This document shows positions 50,622-57,416 of a stretch of 64,000 nucleotides of DNA, piece after piece. A program made the position numbers and the translations under genes. The notes beneath the pieces were generated by a model, which had not been told where the DNA came from, searched no databases, and saw only the letters and a list, made by a program, of their open reading frames with translations. The DNA comes from a virus: IMG/VR virus record IMGVR_UViG_3300025849_000022, positions 24,309-88,308 of that record; one strand, written 5' to 3'. Numbering within the stretch: the first letter of the stretch is position 1; each line of letters opens with the position of its first letter.

Positions 50622-51366
50622 TATTCTCATGATCTGTTGCTGATTTTAATCTAAAGTAATCATATAATTTGTATTCATTAGCAAAAATATCTATTAATGC
50701 TGGGTGATGATTTTTAAATCTGTTATCACGTTGCCATTTATAAAATGTGTTTGATATAATCATTGAGTAAGGTGAAATGAGTGACCGTGTTAATGCTGAT
50801 TCATATAATCGCAATTTTAGATCATTGTCAAGATGCTCAAAATTATCTCGAATAAAATAAGAAATACCATGTCGTCCAGTATCTAATACCTCTACTTTAT
50901 TAATATCAAACTCATAATCGTTGTAAGCCAATAAAAGCCTATTTGGTAAAGATATCAAATGCGGCTCTAATCTTATGTTACCAAGTATTATTTCACCTGT
51001 AATATCGTCAAACCACTTTAATAATTCATCTTGTGATCGTACGGTATCATCAAAGCCTGTACCTGAAAAGTATCCACCAAAAAATGCATACAACGGCTCA
51101 ACAACAGGAATAACCTGTTTATTGTGATGTGGAACATTGCTTTCGGTGTATTCATATCCAGATACTTTTACTAAATTTCTTAATATACTATGAGCACCTT
51201 TGGGATAAAGAAAACATGATATGTTGTTAAAATTAATCCAAGATTGTGAACTTTCAATTCTTTCTTTGATAAATGATTCGCTTTCATTAGGTTCAGTTAC
51301 ATAGAATACTCGATGTGATTCTTTGTTTAAACCAACGTCGTCATATAAAAAATGTGAAATGTCCAT
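50608..51366 (-). CDS. Hypothetical protein, paralogue of 49706-50506 (252 aa)
   Basis: Unrecognised; see the paralogue for the shared blocks. The frame ends AGG AAA GGT GCC TGA, which lies within the first 14 bases of the tRNA-Ser gene, so the stop codon is part of the tRNA. Gap of 2 bases to the oxygenase-like gene upstream. Confidence 0.65.
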   Translation of the reverse strand: MDISHFLYDDVGLNKESHRVFYVTEPNESESFIKERIESSQSWINFNNISCFLYPKGAHSILRNLVKVSGYEYTESNVPHHNKQVIPVVEPLYAFFGGYFSGTGFDDTVRSQDELLKWFDDITGEIILGNIRLEPHLISLPNRLLLAYNDYEFDINKVEVLDTGRHGISYFIRDNFEHLDNDLKLRLYESALTRSLISPYSMIISNTFYKWQRDNRFKNHHPALIDIFANEYKLYDYFRLKSATDHENRKGA

Positions 51367-51368
51367 GA

Positions 51369-52049
51369 TTAATTAAAACAGTATCTAGCAATAATACTTC
51401 TCCTTACAGTATAAGGCACATCATTATCTAATAAAACCTTGTGTGTTGGTGCAGAATGCCAATTACCGCTTACACCTGGATTATATATTATTGCTGTATT
51501 TTTTCTATACGGTGCATGATCTATTAAGTTAAATTTGCGTGGCGAGTTGGCAACACAATATTCGCCAAATGCAGTACCTAAATCTTCTTCTGGGTTGTCA
51601 CCTACATATTCCCAAAACATTGTGCCAAGCACTTCGTCTTCTGCTTTCTTTGTTTCGCCCATATACACCTGCAGATTAATAACCTTTGTCATATTTTCAA
51701 ATACATCTTTGTGAATGTCGTCGTTTTGTAAGGCACCAGGTGAATCTGGATCCCATATATCCTCTTGTAAATGATACCAAACGTGCTTCAAATCATTAGG
51801 ATTATATCCAGAGAATTCACATATATCTTGTAATCTGCTTTCGAATTCACTGTGAATATATTTCCACATTAAAATATCATTTTCAGTAAAGTCGTCACCT
51901 GTTTCTAAATCTATAGGAAAACTTTTAGGTGCCCAAAGCCAATCAGGTGTAATATTTAAACCTGTTCTGAACTTTTGCACATCAAACATTCTATCTGCTA
52001 TATCTAAATTTTCAAAATAGTATTTTGGTAATATGTGAAAGGTTTTCAT
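51369..52049 (-). CDS. 2OG/Fe(II) oxygenase-like protein (226 aa)
   Basis: Paralogue of the plus-strand protein at 7823: HKD (H113, D115), GTMFWE (142-147), GNWHSAP (His198) and Arg216/217 near the C-terminus, all in the same order and spacing. Substrate unknown. TAATG coupling to the gene upstream. The sister copy stands on the opposite strand 43 kb away, so this is not a simple tandem duplicate. Confidence 0.6.
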   Translation of the reverse strand: MKTFHILPKYYFENLDIADRMFDVQKFRTGLNITPDWLWAPKSFPIDLETGDDFTENDILMWKYIHSEFESRLQDICEFSGYNPNDLKHVWYHLQEDIWDPDSPGALQNDDIHKDVFENMTKVINLQVYMGETKKAEDEVLGTMFWEYVGDNPEEDLGTAFGEYCVANSPRKFNLIDHAPYRKNTAIIYNPGVSGNWHSAPTHKVLLDNDVPYTVRRSIIARYCFN

Positions 52050-52588
52050 TATATTAATTCCAAAGCCATTTGTTTATAGACTCTATCATGCATACTTATT
52101 TCATCATTTGGCCACAAACAACACATATCTCTTTTAATAAACAATTTTCTTTGAGGAAGAGTCGGTTCTTGATTTTCTTTGTGTATCATAATAGCATCAA
52201 GTAAAATAGTTGCTGTGGTTGTTACACACTTACCGTAATGCAATCCGCAAATAATCAAATCCATAAACGAATTATCTAGTATATAAGAACACAAGGACTC
52301 TTGATTATCAATATGAGTGTATTCTAAAAATCTTGGATCTATTTGCCCTTCTGGACTTTGCATAAAATTAATCACATTCTTGCATTTGATTTCAACAATC
52401 CTGTCATCTTTATAAACATGCGTTTTTGTTAATTCTTCTTTCAAATGCCCTAAAAATACTTTGTTATAAATGTTTAAGTTCATTTCTGCATCGTCATGAT
52501 TAGGTTGTTTTGACCAAGGATCTACTACAATCCATAGTCCATTTTCAACTAAGTCTTCGTAATTTGTTGTTGATAAAGGAATGTGCAT
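52049..52588 (-). CDS. Possible isochorismatase-type cysteine hydrolase (179 aa)
   Basis: The LWIVVDPW start and the later DLIICGLHYGKCVTTTA resemble the D...Cys pattern of isochorismatase-like hydrolases (catalytic Cys in GKCV). The Lys of the triad is not clear, so the call is tentative. First gene of a unit with an oxygenase-like protein; its ATG is exactly 5 bases after a late promoter that follows a terminator. Confidence 0.45.
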   Translation of the reverse strand: MHIPLSTTNYEDLVENGLWIVVDPWSKQPNHDDAEMNLNIYNKVFLGHLKEELTKTHVYKDDRIVEIKCKNVINFMQSPEGQIDPRFLEYTHIDNQESLCSYILDNSFMDLIICGLHYGKCVTTTATILLDAIMIHKENQEPTLPQRKLFIKRDMCCLWPNDEISMHDRVYKQMALELI

Positions 52589-52593
52589 ACCAA

Positions 52594-52601
52594 TATTTAT
52601 C
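52594..52601 (-). promoter_or_regulatory. Late promoter, leaderless
   Basis: GATAAATA, TTGGT, ATG 52588, immediately downstream of the terminator of the outer-membrane protein. Confidence 0.8.
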
Positions 52602-52603
52602 GA

Positions 52604-52636
52604 TCAAAAAAAAGCCCCGTATGTAAACGAGGCTTA
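52604..52636 (-). terminator. Intrinsic terminator
   Basis: Stem AAGCCTCGT / ACGGGGCTT on the minus strand followed by a run of eight T. Ends the outer-membrane protein unit. Confidence 0.85.
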
Positions 52637-52652
52637 ATTTTAGTGTGTTTGT

Positions 52653-53255
52653 TTAGAATTGTTTGCTTACGCCAAAAACAATACTGTCTTCGTCTTCTAA
52701 TAAAGAACCATCGTCAGCAATAAAACTGTGATATCCCAGTGAGCCTTTTAATCCTAATGGTAAGTCAAAGCCTTTTGACACTGACCAGTTATCACCTACT
52801 TCGTCCCACATACCATAAGAAACATCAACACCCATAAATGAGTATCCTAATTCCAAGTAGTCTGTGTAGTTATCTTGACCTAAGTAGTAGTCTACAGATA
52901 CGCCCATGATTTCTTTACTGATAAAGAACTCACTGCCGTCTAAGTCTGCGTCGCCATTATAACTGTAATCGATATAGCCGACCATCCAGTCACCGTTAGT
53001 CCAAGCGGCATACAAATCAGTTTCTAAATCTGATCCATCTGCATAGTCAACTTGACCAAGCCATGCACCGGCCATAAAACCACTGTCGCCAAACTGGTGT
53101 TGGTACTCTGCCCAAGCAGATACACCGCCATCTGTTTGTGATACGCCTCTAAAAATGTAGTCGCTGTCTGCCCCTACCTTTGCACCTGCGTATGCAGTTG
53201 TTGTTAATGTTGACAGTAAAAGTACTGCAAACACATTTTTAAATGTATTAATCAT
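52653..53255 (-). CDS. TIGR02001-type outer-membrane beta-barrel protein (200 aa)
   Basis: Signal peptide (LLLSTLTTTAYA|GAKVG, cleavage near residue 23), then SDYIFRGVSQTDGG, the strongly recognisable start of the proteobacterial TIGR02001/Gcw_chp family, and alternating beta strands with aromatic girdles to the C-terminus FGVSKQF (ending in Phe, as outer-membrane barrels do). Family members are thought to be outer-membrane proteins of unknown role. It was probably acquired from a proteobacterial host. It could alter the cell surface or aid lysis. Ends at a terminator; the leader has a GGGGTGG/CCGCCCC hairpin. Confidence 0.85.
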   Translation of the reverse strand: MINTFKNVFAVLLLSTLTTTAYAGAKVGADSDYIFRGVSQTDGGVSAWAEYQHQFGDSGFMAGAWLGQVDYADGSDLETDLYAAWTNGDWMVGYIDYSYNGDADLDGSEFFISKEIMGVSVDYYLGQDNYTDYLELGYSFMGVDVSYGMWDEVGDNWSVSKGFDLPLGLKGSLGYHSFIADDGSLLEDEDSIVFGVSKQF

Positions 53256-53317
53256 TTAATATTCTCCTTGTTGTTATAATTATATGGGGCGGTTAAGGCC
53301 ACCCCAACCTTGTATCG

Positions 53318-53545
53318 TTACTTCTTATCTCCCAATAAATGAATGATAACAATGGCTACGATTAAGCCGACTAAGCCGCCTTCACCTAAGCCTGATACGA
53401 GTGCTGTGATGTTTCCAACTACGTCACCTACAAAGAATGTGCTACCGAATACTAAACTAGCAACGATACCTAATCCTAAAAGGCTGACGAAAATTGTTGT
53501 TAGGCCAGAGACGAAATCTCCAACCATCTTCATTGCGTTATCCAT
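53318..53545 (-). CDS. Small hydrophobic protein upstream of the outer-membrane gene (75 aa)
   Basis: Two hydrophobic segments (LTTIFVSLLGLGIVASLVFG and LVGLIVAIVIIHLLG) separated by a Gly-rich loop. The start at 53545 is chosen for the AGGAGG site 9 bases upstream; the frame to 53581 starts at a weaker codon. Perhaps a holin-like or membrane-targeting partner of the outer-membrane protein; unproven. Confidence 0.6.
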   Translation of the reverse strand: MDNAMKMVGDFVSGLTTIFVSLLGLGIVASLVFGSTFFVGDVVGNITALVSGLGEGGLVGLIVAIVIIHLLGDKK

Positions 53546-53623
53546 AAATGAATACCTCCTTTCTATATTACTCTTGCCCAAGAGTATGAAGAAATTAATT
53601 TTCCTTCAGTAATATTTACATTT

Positions 53624-53643
53624 TTGTTACAGATTGTTACAGA
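53624..53643 (-). promoter_or_regulatory. Tandem TTGTTACAGA repeat
   Basis: Two perfect 10-bp repeats (minus strand TCTGTAACAA twice), about 80 bases upstream of the small hydrophobic gene. A regulator-binding site is possible; the period of 10 bp does not match the 11 bp of PhoB boxes. Confidence 0.45.
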
Positions 53644-53690
53644 ATTCTGAACACTCTATGGTGTCGTTAGGTAGGTTAAAAGGCGGTGGG

Positions 53691-53716
53691 TAAAAAAAGG
53701 GCCGTAAAGACCCTTT
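53691..53716 (-). terminator. Intrinsic terminator
   Basis: Stem AAAGGGTC / GGCCCTTT on the minus strand, T-run after. Ends the 168-aa gene transcript. Confidence 0.75.
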
Positions 53717-53739
53717 AAAATTATATAAATTTTGTAAAA

Positions 53740-54246
53740 TTAAGCAATATTTCCTTCTGGAGCAGGTGCTTCGTCAGTCATTGGAGCCGGGTCTATAACT
53801 GGTGCTGTTTCTACTTCATGATGATCGTCATGGTGTACTTCACCTTCTACAAATTCAACATTACTTTCTGGAAATGCATACCAATCATCTGCATAATGGT
53901 TTGACCAGTCTTCGCCTTCTACCCATGTATTGGCTTCCATGTCATATGAGACATCACAGTTTGCATTACAGCAATAGTTGTATTCGTCCCATTCATATGG
54001 TGTTGGTTCCATCCAGCATTGCATACATTCATCCCAATATGCGTCCATGCCAAAGCCTTCTGGCTTCTCATGAGTTGGTGTCATTGGGTGTAAGTAATCG
54101 CCTTCTGCGGGTGCAGTAAATACTGCGTCGTATTCTGCTACTGGTTCTTCATGATGTGGAATATCCCAAAGTTTCATTTCAATTTCCACAAGTTTCTCTC
54201 TCATCTCAAAAACCATGTTTGCTAATTCTATTCGTGGGTCTAACAT
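53740..54246 (-). CDS. Acidic protein with Cys/His cluster (168 aa)
   Basis: The N-terminal helix (MVFEMREKLVEIEMKLWDIP) is followed by an aromatic, acidic middle with ECMQCW and YCCNANC (zinc-binding possible) and a disordered acidic, His-containing tail (VHHDDHHEVE, Pro/Ala-rich end). No known family was recognised. It is a monocistronic late gene between two terminators with an AGGAG site. Confidence 0.65.
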   Translation of the reverse strand: MLDPRIELANMVFEMREKLVEIEMKLWDIPHHEEPVAEYDAVFTAPAEGDYLHPMTPTHEKPEGFGMDAYWDECMQCWMEPTPYEWDEYNYCCNANCDVSYDMEANTWVEGEDWSNHYADDWYAFPESNVEFVEGEVHHDDHHEVETAPVIDPAPMTDEAPAPEGNIA

Positions 54247-54320
54247 ATTATTCTCCTACTGTTTGTATTGTTATTCTAGAATAATGTGTGGTGGGTCGAT
54301 CTACTGTATGTAGTCAATTG

Positions 54321-54328
54321 TATTTATG
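54321..54328 (-). promoter_or_regulatory. Late promoter
   Basis: CATAAATA immediately after the terminator at 54332-54363; leader of about 70 bases to ATG 54246. Confidence 0.65.
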
Positions 54329-54331
54329 ATA

Positions 54332-54363
54332 TAAGAAAAAGCACCCCTGTTACGAGGTGCTTT
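54332..54363 (-). terminator. Intrinsic terminator
   Basis: Stem AAAGCACC / GGTGCTTT with T-run on the minus strand. Closes the riboswitch-controlled gene. Confidence 0.85.
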
Positions 54364-54370
54364 ATCAACC

Positions 54371-54535
54371 TTAAGGATAGAAAGGATTATCTGTTATATA
54401 ATCAGGTAACTCAGATTTTCTCTTAGAGTTAGTGACCATACGAGGAAAGAATTTTTCCTGCAAATCAGATTTTCTTTTTTCTCTTCTTAAGGCTAGTTTG
54501 ACTGCACGTTTAATTTGTGCGTTTTGATTAGTCAT
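54371..54535 (-). CDS. Small basic protein under tandem glutamine riboswitches (54 aa)
   Basis: Begins MTNQNAQIKRAVKLALRREK and ends ITDNPFYP. It has a strongly basic amphipathic helix (about residues 8-23), then SDLQEKFF and Lys/Arg-rich SKRKS. AGGAGG is 6 bases upstream. It is the only gene between a late promoter and terminator, with two aptamers in its leader. Cyanobacterial glnA-type aptamers control small basic proteins that inactivate glutamine synthetase; a similar role here is a hypothesis, not an identity match. Confidence 0.8.
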   Translation of the reverse strand: MTNQNAQIKRAVKLALRREKRKSDLQEKFFPRMVTNSKRKSELPDYITDNPFYP

Positions 54536-54559
54536 ATCATCCTCCTAATTAAAGTTAGA

Positions 54560-54622
54560 TGCGTTCCTTCAGTTTTCACCTACTTCCGTCGTCGCTCTAC
54601 ATTTAGAGTGGCGATGAACGAG
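54560..54622 (-). promoter_or_regulatory. Glutamine riboswitch aptamer, copy 2 (gene-proximal)
   Basis: Minus strand: CGTTC (P1), hairpin with CTCTA AATG TAGAG loop, GACGGAAGTAG, second hairpin, then GAAGGAACGCA closing P1. The GGAAGTAG and GAAGGAACGCA blocks are the invariant core of the glnA / Downstream-peptide RNA motif. It lies about 20 bases before the ribosome site of the 54-aa gene. Confidence 0.85.
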
Positions 54623-54627
54623 TTCAG

Positions 54628-54688
54628 TGCGTTCCTTCGTCTTTTGACTACTTCCGTTCACTGCTACATTTAGAGTGAATGAACGAGT
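54628..54688 (-). promoter_or_regulatory. Glutamine riboswitch aptamer, copy 1 (promoter-proximal)
   Basis: Same three-way-junction layout as copy 2, with covarying stems: TTCACTCTA AATG TAG.AGTGAA (9 pairs, one bulge) in P2 and GTC AAAA GAC in P3; outer CGTTC/GAACG and core GGAAGTAG and GAAGGAACGCA unchanged. Tandem copies are known for this aptamer class and give cooperative responses. Confidence 0.85.
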
Positions 54689-54707
54689 GTAACTTGCGTT
54701 ACATTAA

Positions 54708-54715
54708 TATTTATC
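54708..54715 (-). promoter_or_regulatory. Late promoter of the riboswitch unit
   Basis: GATAAATA on the minus strand; transcription would begin about 54702, 14 bases before aptamer copy 1. Confidence 0.8.
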
Positions 54716-54742
54716 AAAAAAAAGCACTCCGAAGAGTGCTTT
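54714..54742 (-). terminator. Intrinsic terminator with TTCG loop
   Basis: Stem AAAGCACTC / GAGTGCTTT around TTCG, then eight T. Ends the 88-aa HTH gene; the late promoter starts within its T-run. Confidence 0.9.
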
Positions 54743-54762
54743 TGATTTGTTAACCTTAAAGA

Positions 54763-55029
54763 TTAGACAAGGCCGTTAGCCATTGCTTTATACCCTGCGG
54801 CAATAACTGCTCTAGATGGAGTACCAAGTCTATAAACGTTTCTTGATCTTCCTTTAGTGTCAGTCACTGTGTTAAGGTAAATTGGGAAACCTTTGAATCT
54901 TAGTGATTGAATCACTGCCTGTGGGTTTCCTGTTCCGAAGAATGATTTCATCTGTGCAGATGATAAAGTTCTTCCTTCTTGCAAAGCATTTAATACTTTT
55001 GCTTCTTTAGTTAATGTTGCTGTAGTCAT
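54763..55029 (-). CDS. Winged helix-turn-helix protein (88 aa)
   Basis: The helical N-terminus (KEAKVLNALQEGRTLSSAQM) followed by helix (PQAVIQSLRFKGFPIYL) and a hairpin (VTDTKGRSRNVYRLG) is a winged HTH DNA-binding domain. It is probably a transcription regulator. The start at 55029 has AGGAGG six bases upstream. The leader from its sigma70-like promoter has a perfect TGTGCAA ATAA TTGCACA hairpin, which could be its own operator. Confidence 0.7.
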   Translation of the reverse strand: MTTATLTKEAKVLNALQEGRTLSSAQMKSFFGTGNPQAVIQSLRFKGFPIYLNTVTDTKGRSRNVYRLGTPSRAVIAAGYKAMANGLV

Positions 55030-55085
55030 ATGACCTCCTATTAGCATTATTAAAATTCTGTGCAATTATTTGCACATTATCTACT

Positions 55086-55113
55086 ATTATACACAGATTA
55101 TACACAATGTCAA
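55086..55113 (-). promoter_or_regulatory. Sigma70-like promoter of the HTH gene
   Basis: TTGACA, 16 bp, TATAAT. A TGTGCAA/TTGCACA inverted repeat with ATAA loop lies about 10 bases downstream (55058-55075). Confidence 0.8.
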
Positions 55114-55118
55114 CCTAT

Positions 55119-55466
55119 TTAAGCCGAAAAGTCATAATCCGTGTATTCTAATTTAACCAACGGAAAGCGATCTGCTATGATATTTTGGATTTGTGTTACC
55201 AATTTATCTATATTCCAATCGTCTCCCATCCACTCTGTTTCCCATGTACCCGAATCGGATTCAATAAGAAACAAATTCTCTTTGTCTCGCTTTAACACTT
55301 TCTCTAATGCATTTATCTGTGGAGGTGGACCTGCCCAAACAAATGGCAACACAACTATTCTACCTTGGTGCGATGAATACTGTCTTGCTCTGCTGTCTAC
55401 GTTTGATGTAATACCAAACCCAGGCCTGTTATCAAAGCCAGTTATTGTGTAAAGATACTTAGTCAT
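55119..55466 (-). CDS. Possible GIY-YIG-type nuclease (115 aa)
   Basis: The first third (YLYTITGF...FGITSNVDSRARQY) resembles the GIY-YIG/T5orf172 core, with a Gly-Ile-Thr and Arg in the right order, and EKVLK later supplying the expected Glu. The classic Tyr and GIY spacing is imperfect, so the call is moderate. It overlaps the ParB-like gene by 8 bases in an early operon. Confidence 0.5.
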   Translation of the reverse strand: MTKYLYTITGFDNRPGFGITSNVDSRARQYSSHQGRIVVLPFVWAGPPPQINALEKVLKRDKENLFLIESDSGTWETEWMGDDWNIDKLVTQIQNIIADRFPLVKLEYTDYDFSA

Positions 55467-56619
55467 TAAACTGCTCTGTGATATAATCAGGTAAGAAGTC
55501 TATAAGCGAACTACCTGCAGTATATTCATTAAACTCGTCTAGCATGTATCCTGGCACGTCTGCTGTACCACCAAACTTTTTATACAGTTGTACTAGACCT
55601 ACAGCGATAGCATCGTCATTCCAATTATATTCTGTGCCATACTTTGTTTTAGTAAACTTTCTCCATGCTGTGTGTATTTCGCTATGATATTCTTCGTAGT
55701 CTGAAAACAAGTTTTGCAACATGCCTGCAAGTTCTTCTAAGAACTCATCTGTTATTTTAAGTTTAGCAGTCTTGAATCCTCTGTGTAAGTCTCCAAACAA
55801 GAACCAAAGAGCACCGTTTACAGGATTATAATGAAAGTAATCGTCATGCCATTTAGTAGCCATTTCAATTACATCTTCATTAAGTGACAAGAACTTAGAT
55901 ATATGTGTAAAGGTTCCTGCTTTTGTTGATAAGTCTGAGTTTTGTTCTACAGCAAAACAATTATTGTTTTGTGCAATAGACACTTTCTTTTCAACTAAAA
56001 CATCTTGCTCGTCGTCTGTGTTACCACAAACTCTAACAACCTGTACAGCATTTTCTAGTTCTTTGTATGCTGATATCTTCTTTTTACCTTTACCATTTAT
56101 AAGTGCAAAGGCCTTTAGTGCAAATGATAAGTCATCTGTTTCAATATAAAGTGTAGGGTGTGTTAGATCTTGCCAGTCACCATCAAAAGCCATTAGGCCG
56201 TCTTTGACTAGTGTAGCAATAACAGTAGCAGTATGCTGACCATCAATTAATTGAAAGCACCCATCACTTTTCTTTACAGCATACAGTGATTGCGATAATG
56301 CCTCATTGTATGTTGCAGGATTAATTATCTTGCCGCAGTGAGCAGTATCTAATTGCCTTTGTACCATTTCAGATATACCAGCACCAGGCTTGTCAAACTC
56401 GCCCAATGCAATCATGTCCGACTGTGGTAATAGTTTAGCATCAAACTGCATGCCTTCATCTTCCATAAGTTTTTTTACTTTCTTATAGTTCCTAGCACCT
56501 TGCAGTTTTTCTATATTAGCAGTTAAAGATCGAATAGTATCTTTCTTCTTGTCTAATGCGTAGAAGTTTTTTAAAGGATTTGGTTTCCTTGTTACTTCAT
56601 TGTATTTAAATATTTCCAT
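55459..56619 (-). CDS. ParB/DGQHR-type protein (386 aa)
   Basis: The phrase LIDGQHTATV (124-133) is the hallmark of ParB/DGQHR-fold proteins, whose members include nucleases and CTP-dependent DNA clamps. It is followed by helical regions and ends SSLIDFLPDYITEQ. The conserved Arg of the usual DGQHR is Thr here, so catalysis is uncertain. The promoter is a consensus sigma70-like element and the gene starts the operon. Confidence 0.7.
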   Translation of the reverse strand: MEIFKYNEVTRKPNPLKNFYALDKKKDTIRSLTANIEKLQGARNYKKVKKLMEDEGMQFDAKLLPQSDMIALGEFDKPGAGISEMVQRQLDTAHCGKIINPATYNEALSQSLYAVKKSDGCFQLIDGQHTATVIATLVKDGLMAFDGDWQDLTHPTLYIETDDLSFALKAFALINGKGKKKISAYKELENAVQVVRVCGNTDDEQDVLVEKKVSIAQNNNCFAVEQNSDLSTKAGTFTHISKFLSLNEDVIEMATKWHDDYFHYNPVNGALWFLFGDLHRGFKTAKLKITDEFLEELAGMLQNLFSDYEEYHSEIHTAWRKFTKTKYGTEYNWNDDAIAVGLVQLYKKFGGTADVPGYMLDEFNEYTAGSSLIDFLPDYITEQFND

Positions 56620-56657
56620 AATAATTAGTTACTCCTATAACTTTAAAATATACACAT

Positions 56658-56686
56658 ATTATATAATAAGAGTAACTTTATGTCAA
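56658..56686 (-). promoter_or_regulatory. Sigma70-like promoter of the ParB-like operon
   Basis: TTGACA, 17 bp, TATAAT, leader with GGAG. The stop codon TGA of the 73-aa gene upstream is part of the TTGACA box. Confidence 0.8.
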
Positions 56687-56904
56687 CCGGGTCCTGGTGG
56701 AAAAGGTACAACGGCGTATGGCCTCTGTATTTTAACAAAGACCACACGGCCGTCCCTTTCCTGTGCTTCGTACACTTCGCCAACCTTAGCATCTATGTTT
56801 GCTAATTGCAGTTCGCTATCAAATGTAATGCTACCATCGTGTCCTAGCACAAACTGATAGTCACAAAACAGCACTTTATGTTTTGTACTGTTGATACTGC
56901 TCAT
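56683..56904 (-). CDS. Hypothetical small protein (73 aa)
   Basis: Unrecognised, beta-rich, with Pro/Gly at the C-terminus (VVPFPPGPG). It overlaps the upstream gene by 29 bases. No motif seen. Confidence 0.55.
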   Translation of the reverse strand: MSSINSTKHKVLFCDYQFVLGHDGSITFDSELQLANIDAKVGEVYEAQERDGRVVFVKIQRPYAVVPFPPGPG

Positions 56905-57085
56905 ACAATAAATTTGCTTCTTCGCTTAAACCTAAACCGCAACAAATATCTATTTGCCTGCGGATATCACTTGCTTGATCTGTGCCTTTTCTCCACGCAC
57001 GATGATCATCGCTATACATATAGAACCAATCGTGTGTGCTTAAAAGGTTTTCTAGTACATCTAGATCCGAATGACAGTTAGTCAT
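56876..57085 (-). CDS. Hypothetical protein (69 aa)
   Basis: Unrecognised helical protein with two neighbouring Cys (DICCGLGL) near the centre. The start at 57085 (MTNCHSDLDV) has AAGGAG 7 bases upstream; an in-frame ATG at 57133 is the alternative and would add 16 residues. It follows the 26-aa membrane gene. Confidence 0.55.
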   Translation of the reverse strand: MTNCHSDLDVLENLLSTHDWFYMYSDDHRAWRKGTDQASDIRRQIDICCGLGLSEEANLLYEQYQQYKT

Positions 57086-57142
57086 TGCTAATCTCCTTAC
57101 TTTACGTTTGTTGTTTGAAATTACTGTGTGCATAACTCCACC

Positions 57143-57223
57143 TTACTCACTAATTAATGCAATGTACATCATTAAAACAGTTAGGCATACGCCTACAACA
57201 ACTAATCCTGCTAAAATTTCCAT
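57143..57223 (-). CDS. Tiny membrane protein (26 aa)
   Basis: MEILAGLVVVGVCLTVLMMY then IALISE: a single hydrophobic helix. AGGAGA ribosome site at normal distance. It lies just after the tRNA-Ile gene and before the 69-aa gene. A real gene by ribosome site and pattern; function unknown. Confidence 0.55.
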   Translation of the reverse strand: MEILAGLVVVGVCLTVLMMYIALISE

Positions 57224-57248
57224 TTGTCTCTCCTTTGATTAATAAAAA

Positions 57249-57325
57249 TGGTGGGCCCCACAGGACTTGAACCTGTACTCTGCCGATTATGAGTCGGATG
57301 CATTAACCAGTTATGCTAGAGGCCC
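57249..57325 (-). tRNA. tRNA-Ile2 (CAU), probably lysidine-modified
   Basis: Acceptor GGGCCTC/GGGGCCC, anticodon loop CTCATAA within GACTCATAATCG, exactly as in bacterial tRNA-Ile2, where TilS converts C34 to lysidine so that AUA is read. Discriminator A and encoded CCA. A tRNA-Met elongator is less likely. Confidence 0.85.
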
Positions 57326-57330
57326 TAGTT

Positions 57331-57406
57331 TGGCCTGCCCGGTAGGATTCGAACCTACAGTCTACGGCTTAGAAGGCCGTTGCATTATCCGTTATGCTAC
57401 GAGCAG
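57331..57406 (-). tRNA. tRNA-Arg (UCU)
   Basis: Acceptor CTGCTCG/CGGGCAG, anticodon stem ACGGC/GCCGT with loop CTTCTAA (anticodon UCU), T-arm GTAGGTTCGAATCCTAC, discriminator G, encoded CCA. Decodes AGA/AGG. Confidence 0.93.
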
Positions 57407-57416
57407 AATTTAAAAA

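Noticed and set aside
53624-53643. Pho box in front of the outer-membrane protein operon
   Set aside because: The repeats are TCTGTAACAA at a period of 10 bp; PhoB boxes use CTGTCAT with an 11-bp period. Kept only as an unknown tandem repeat.
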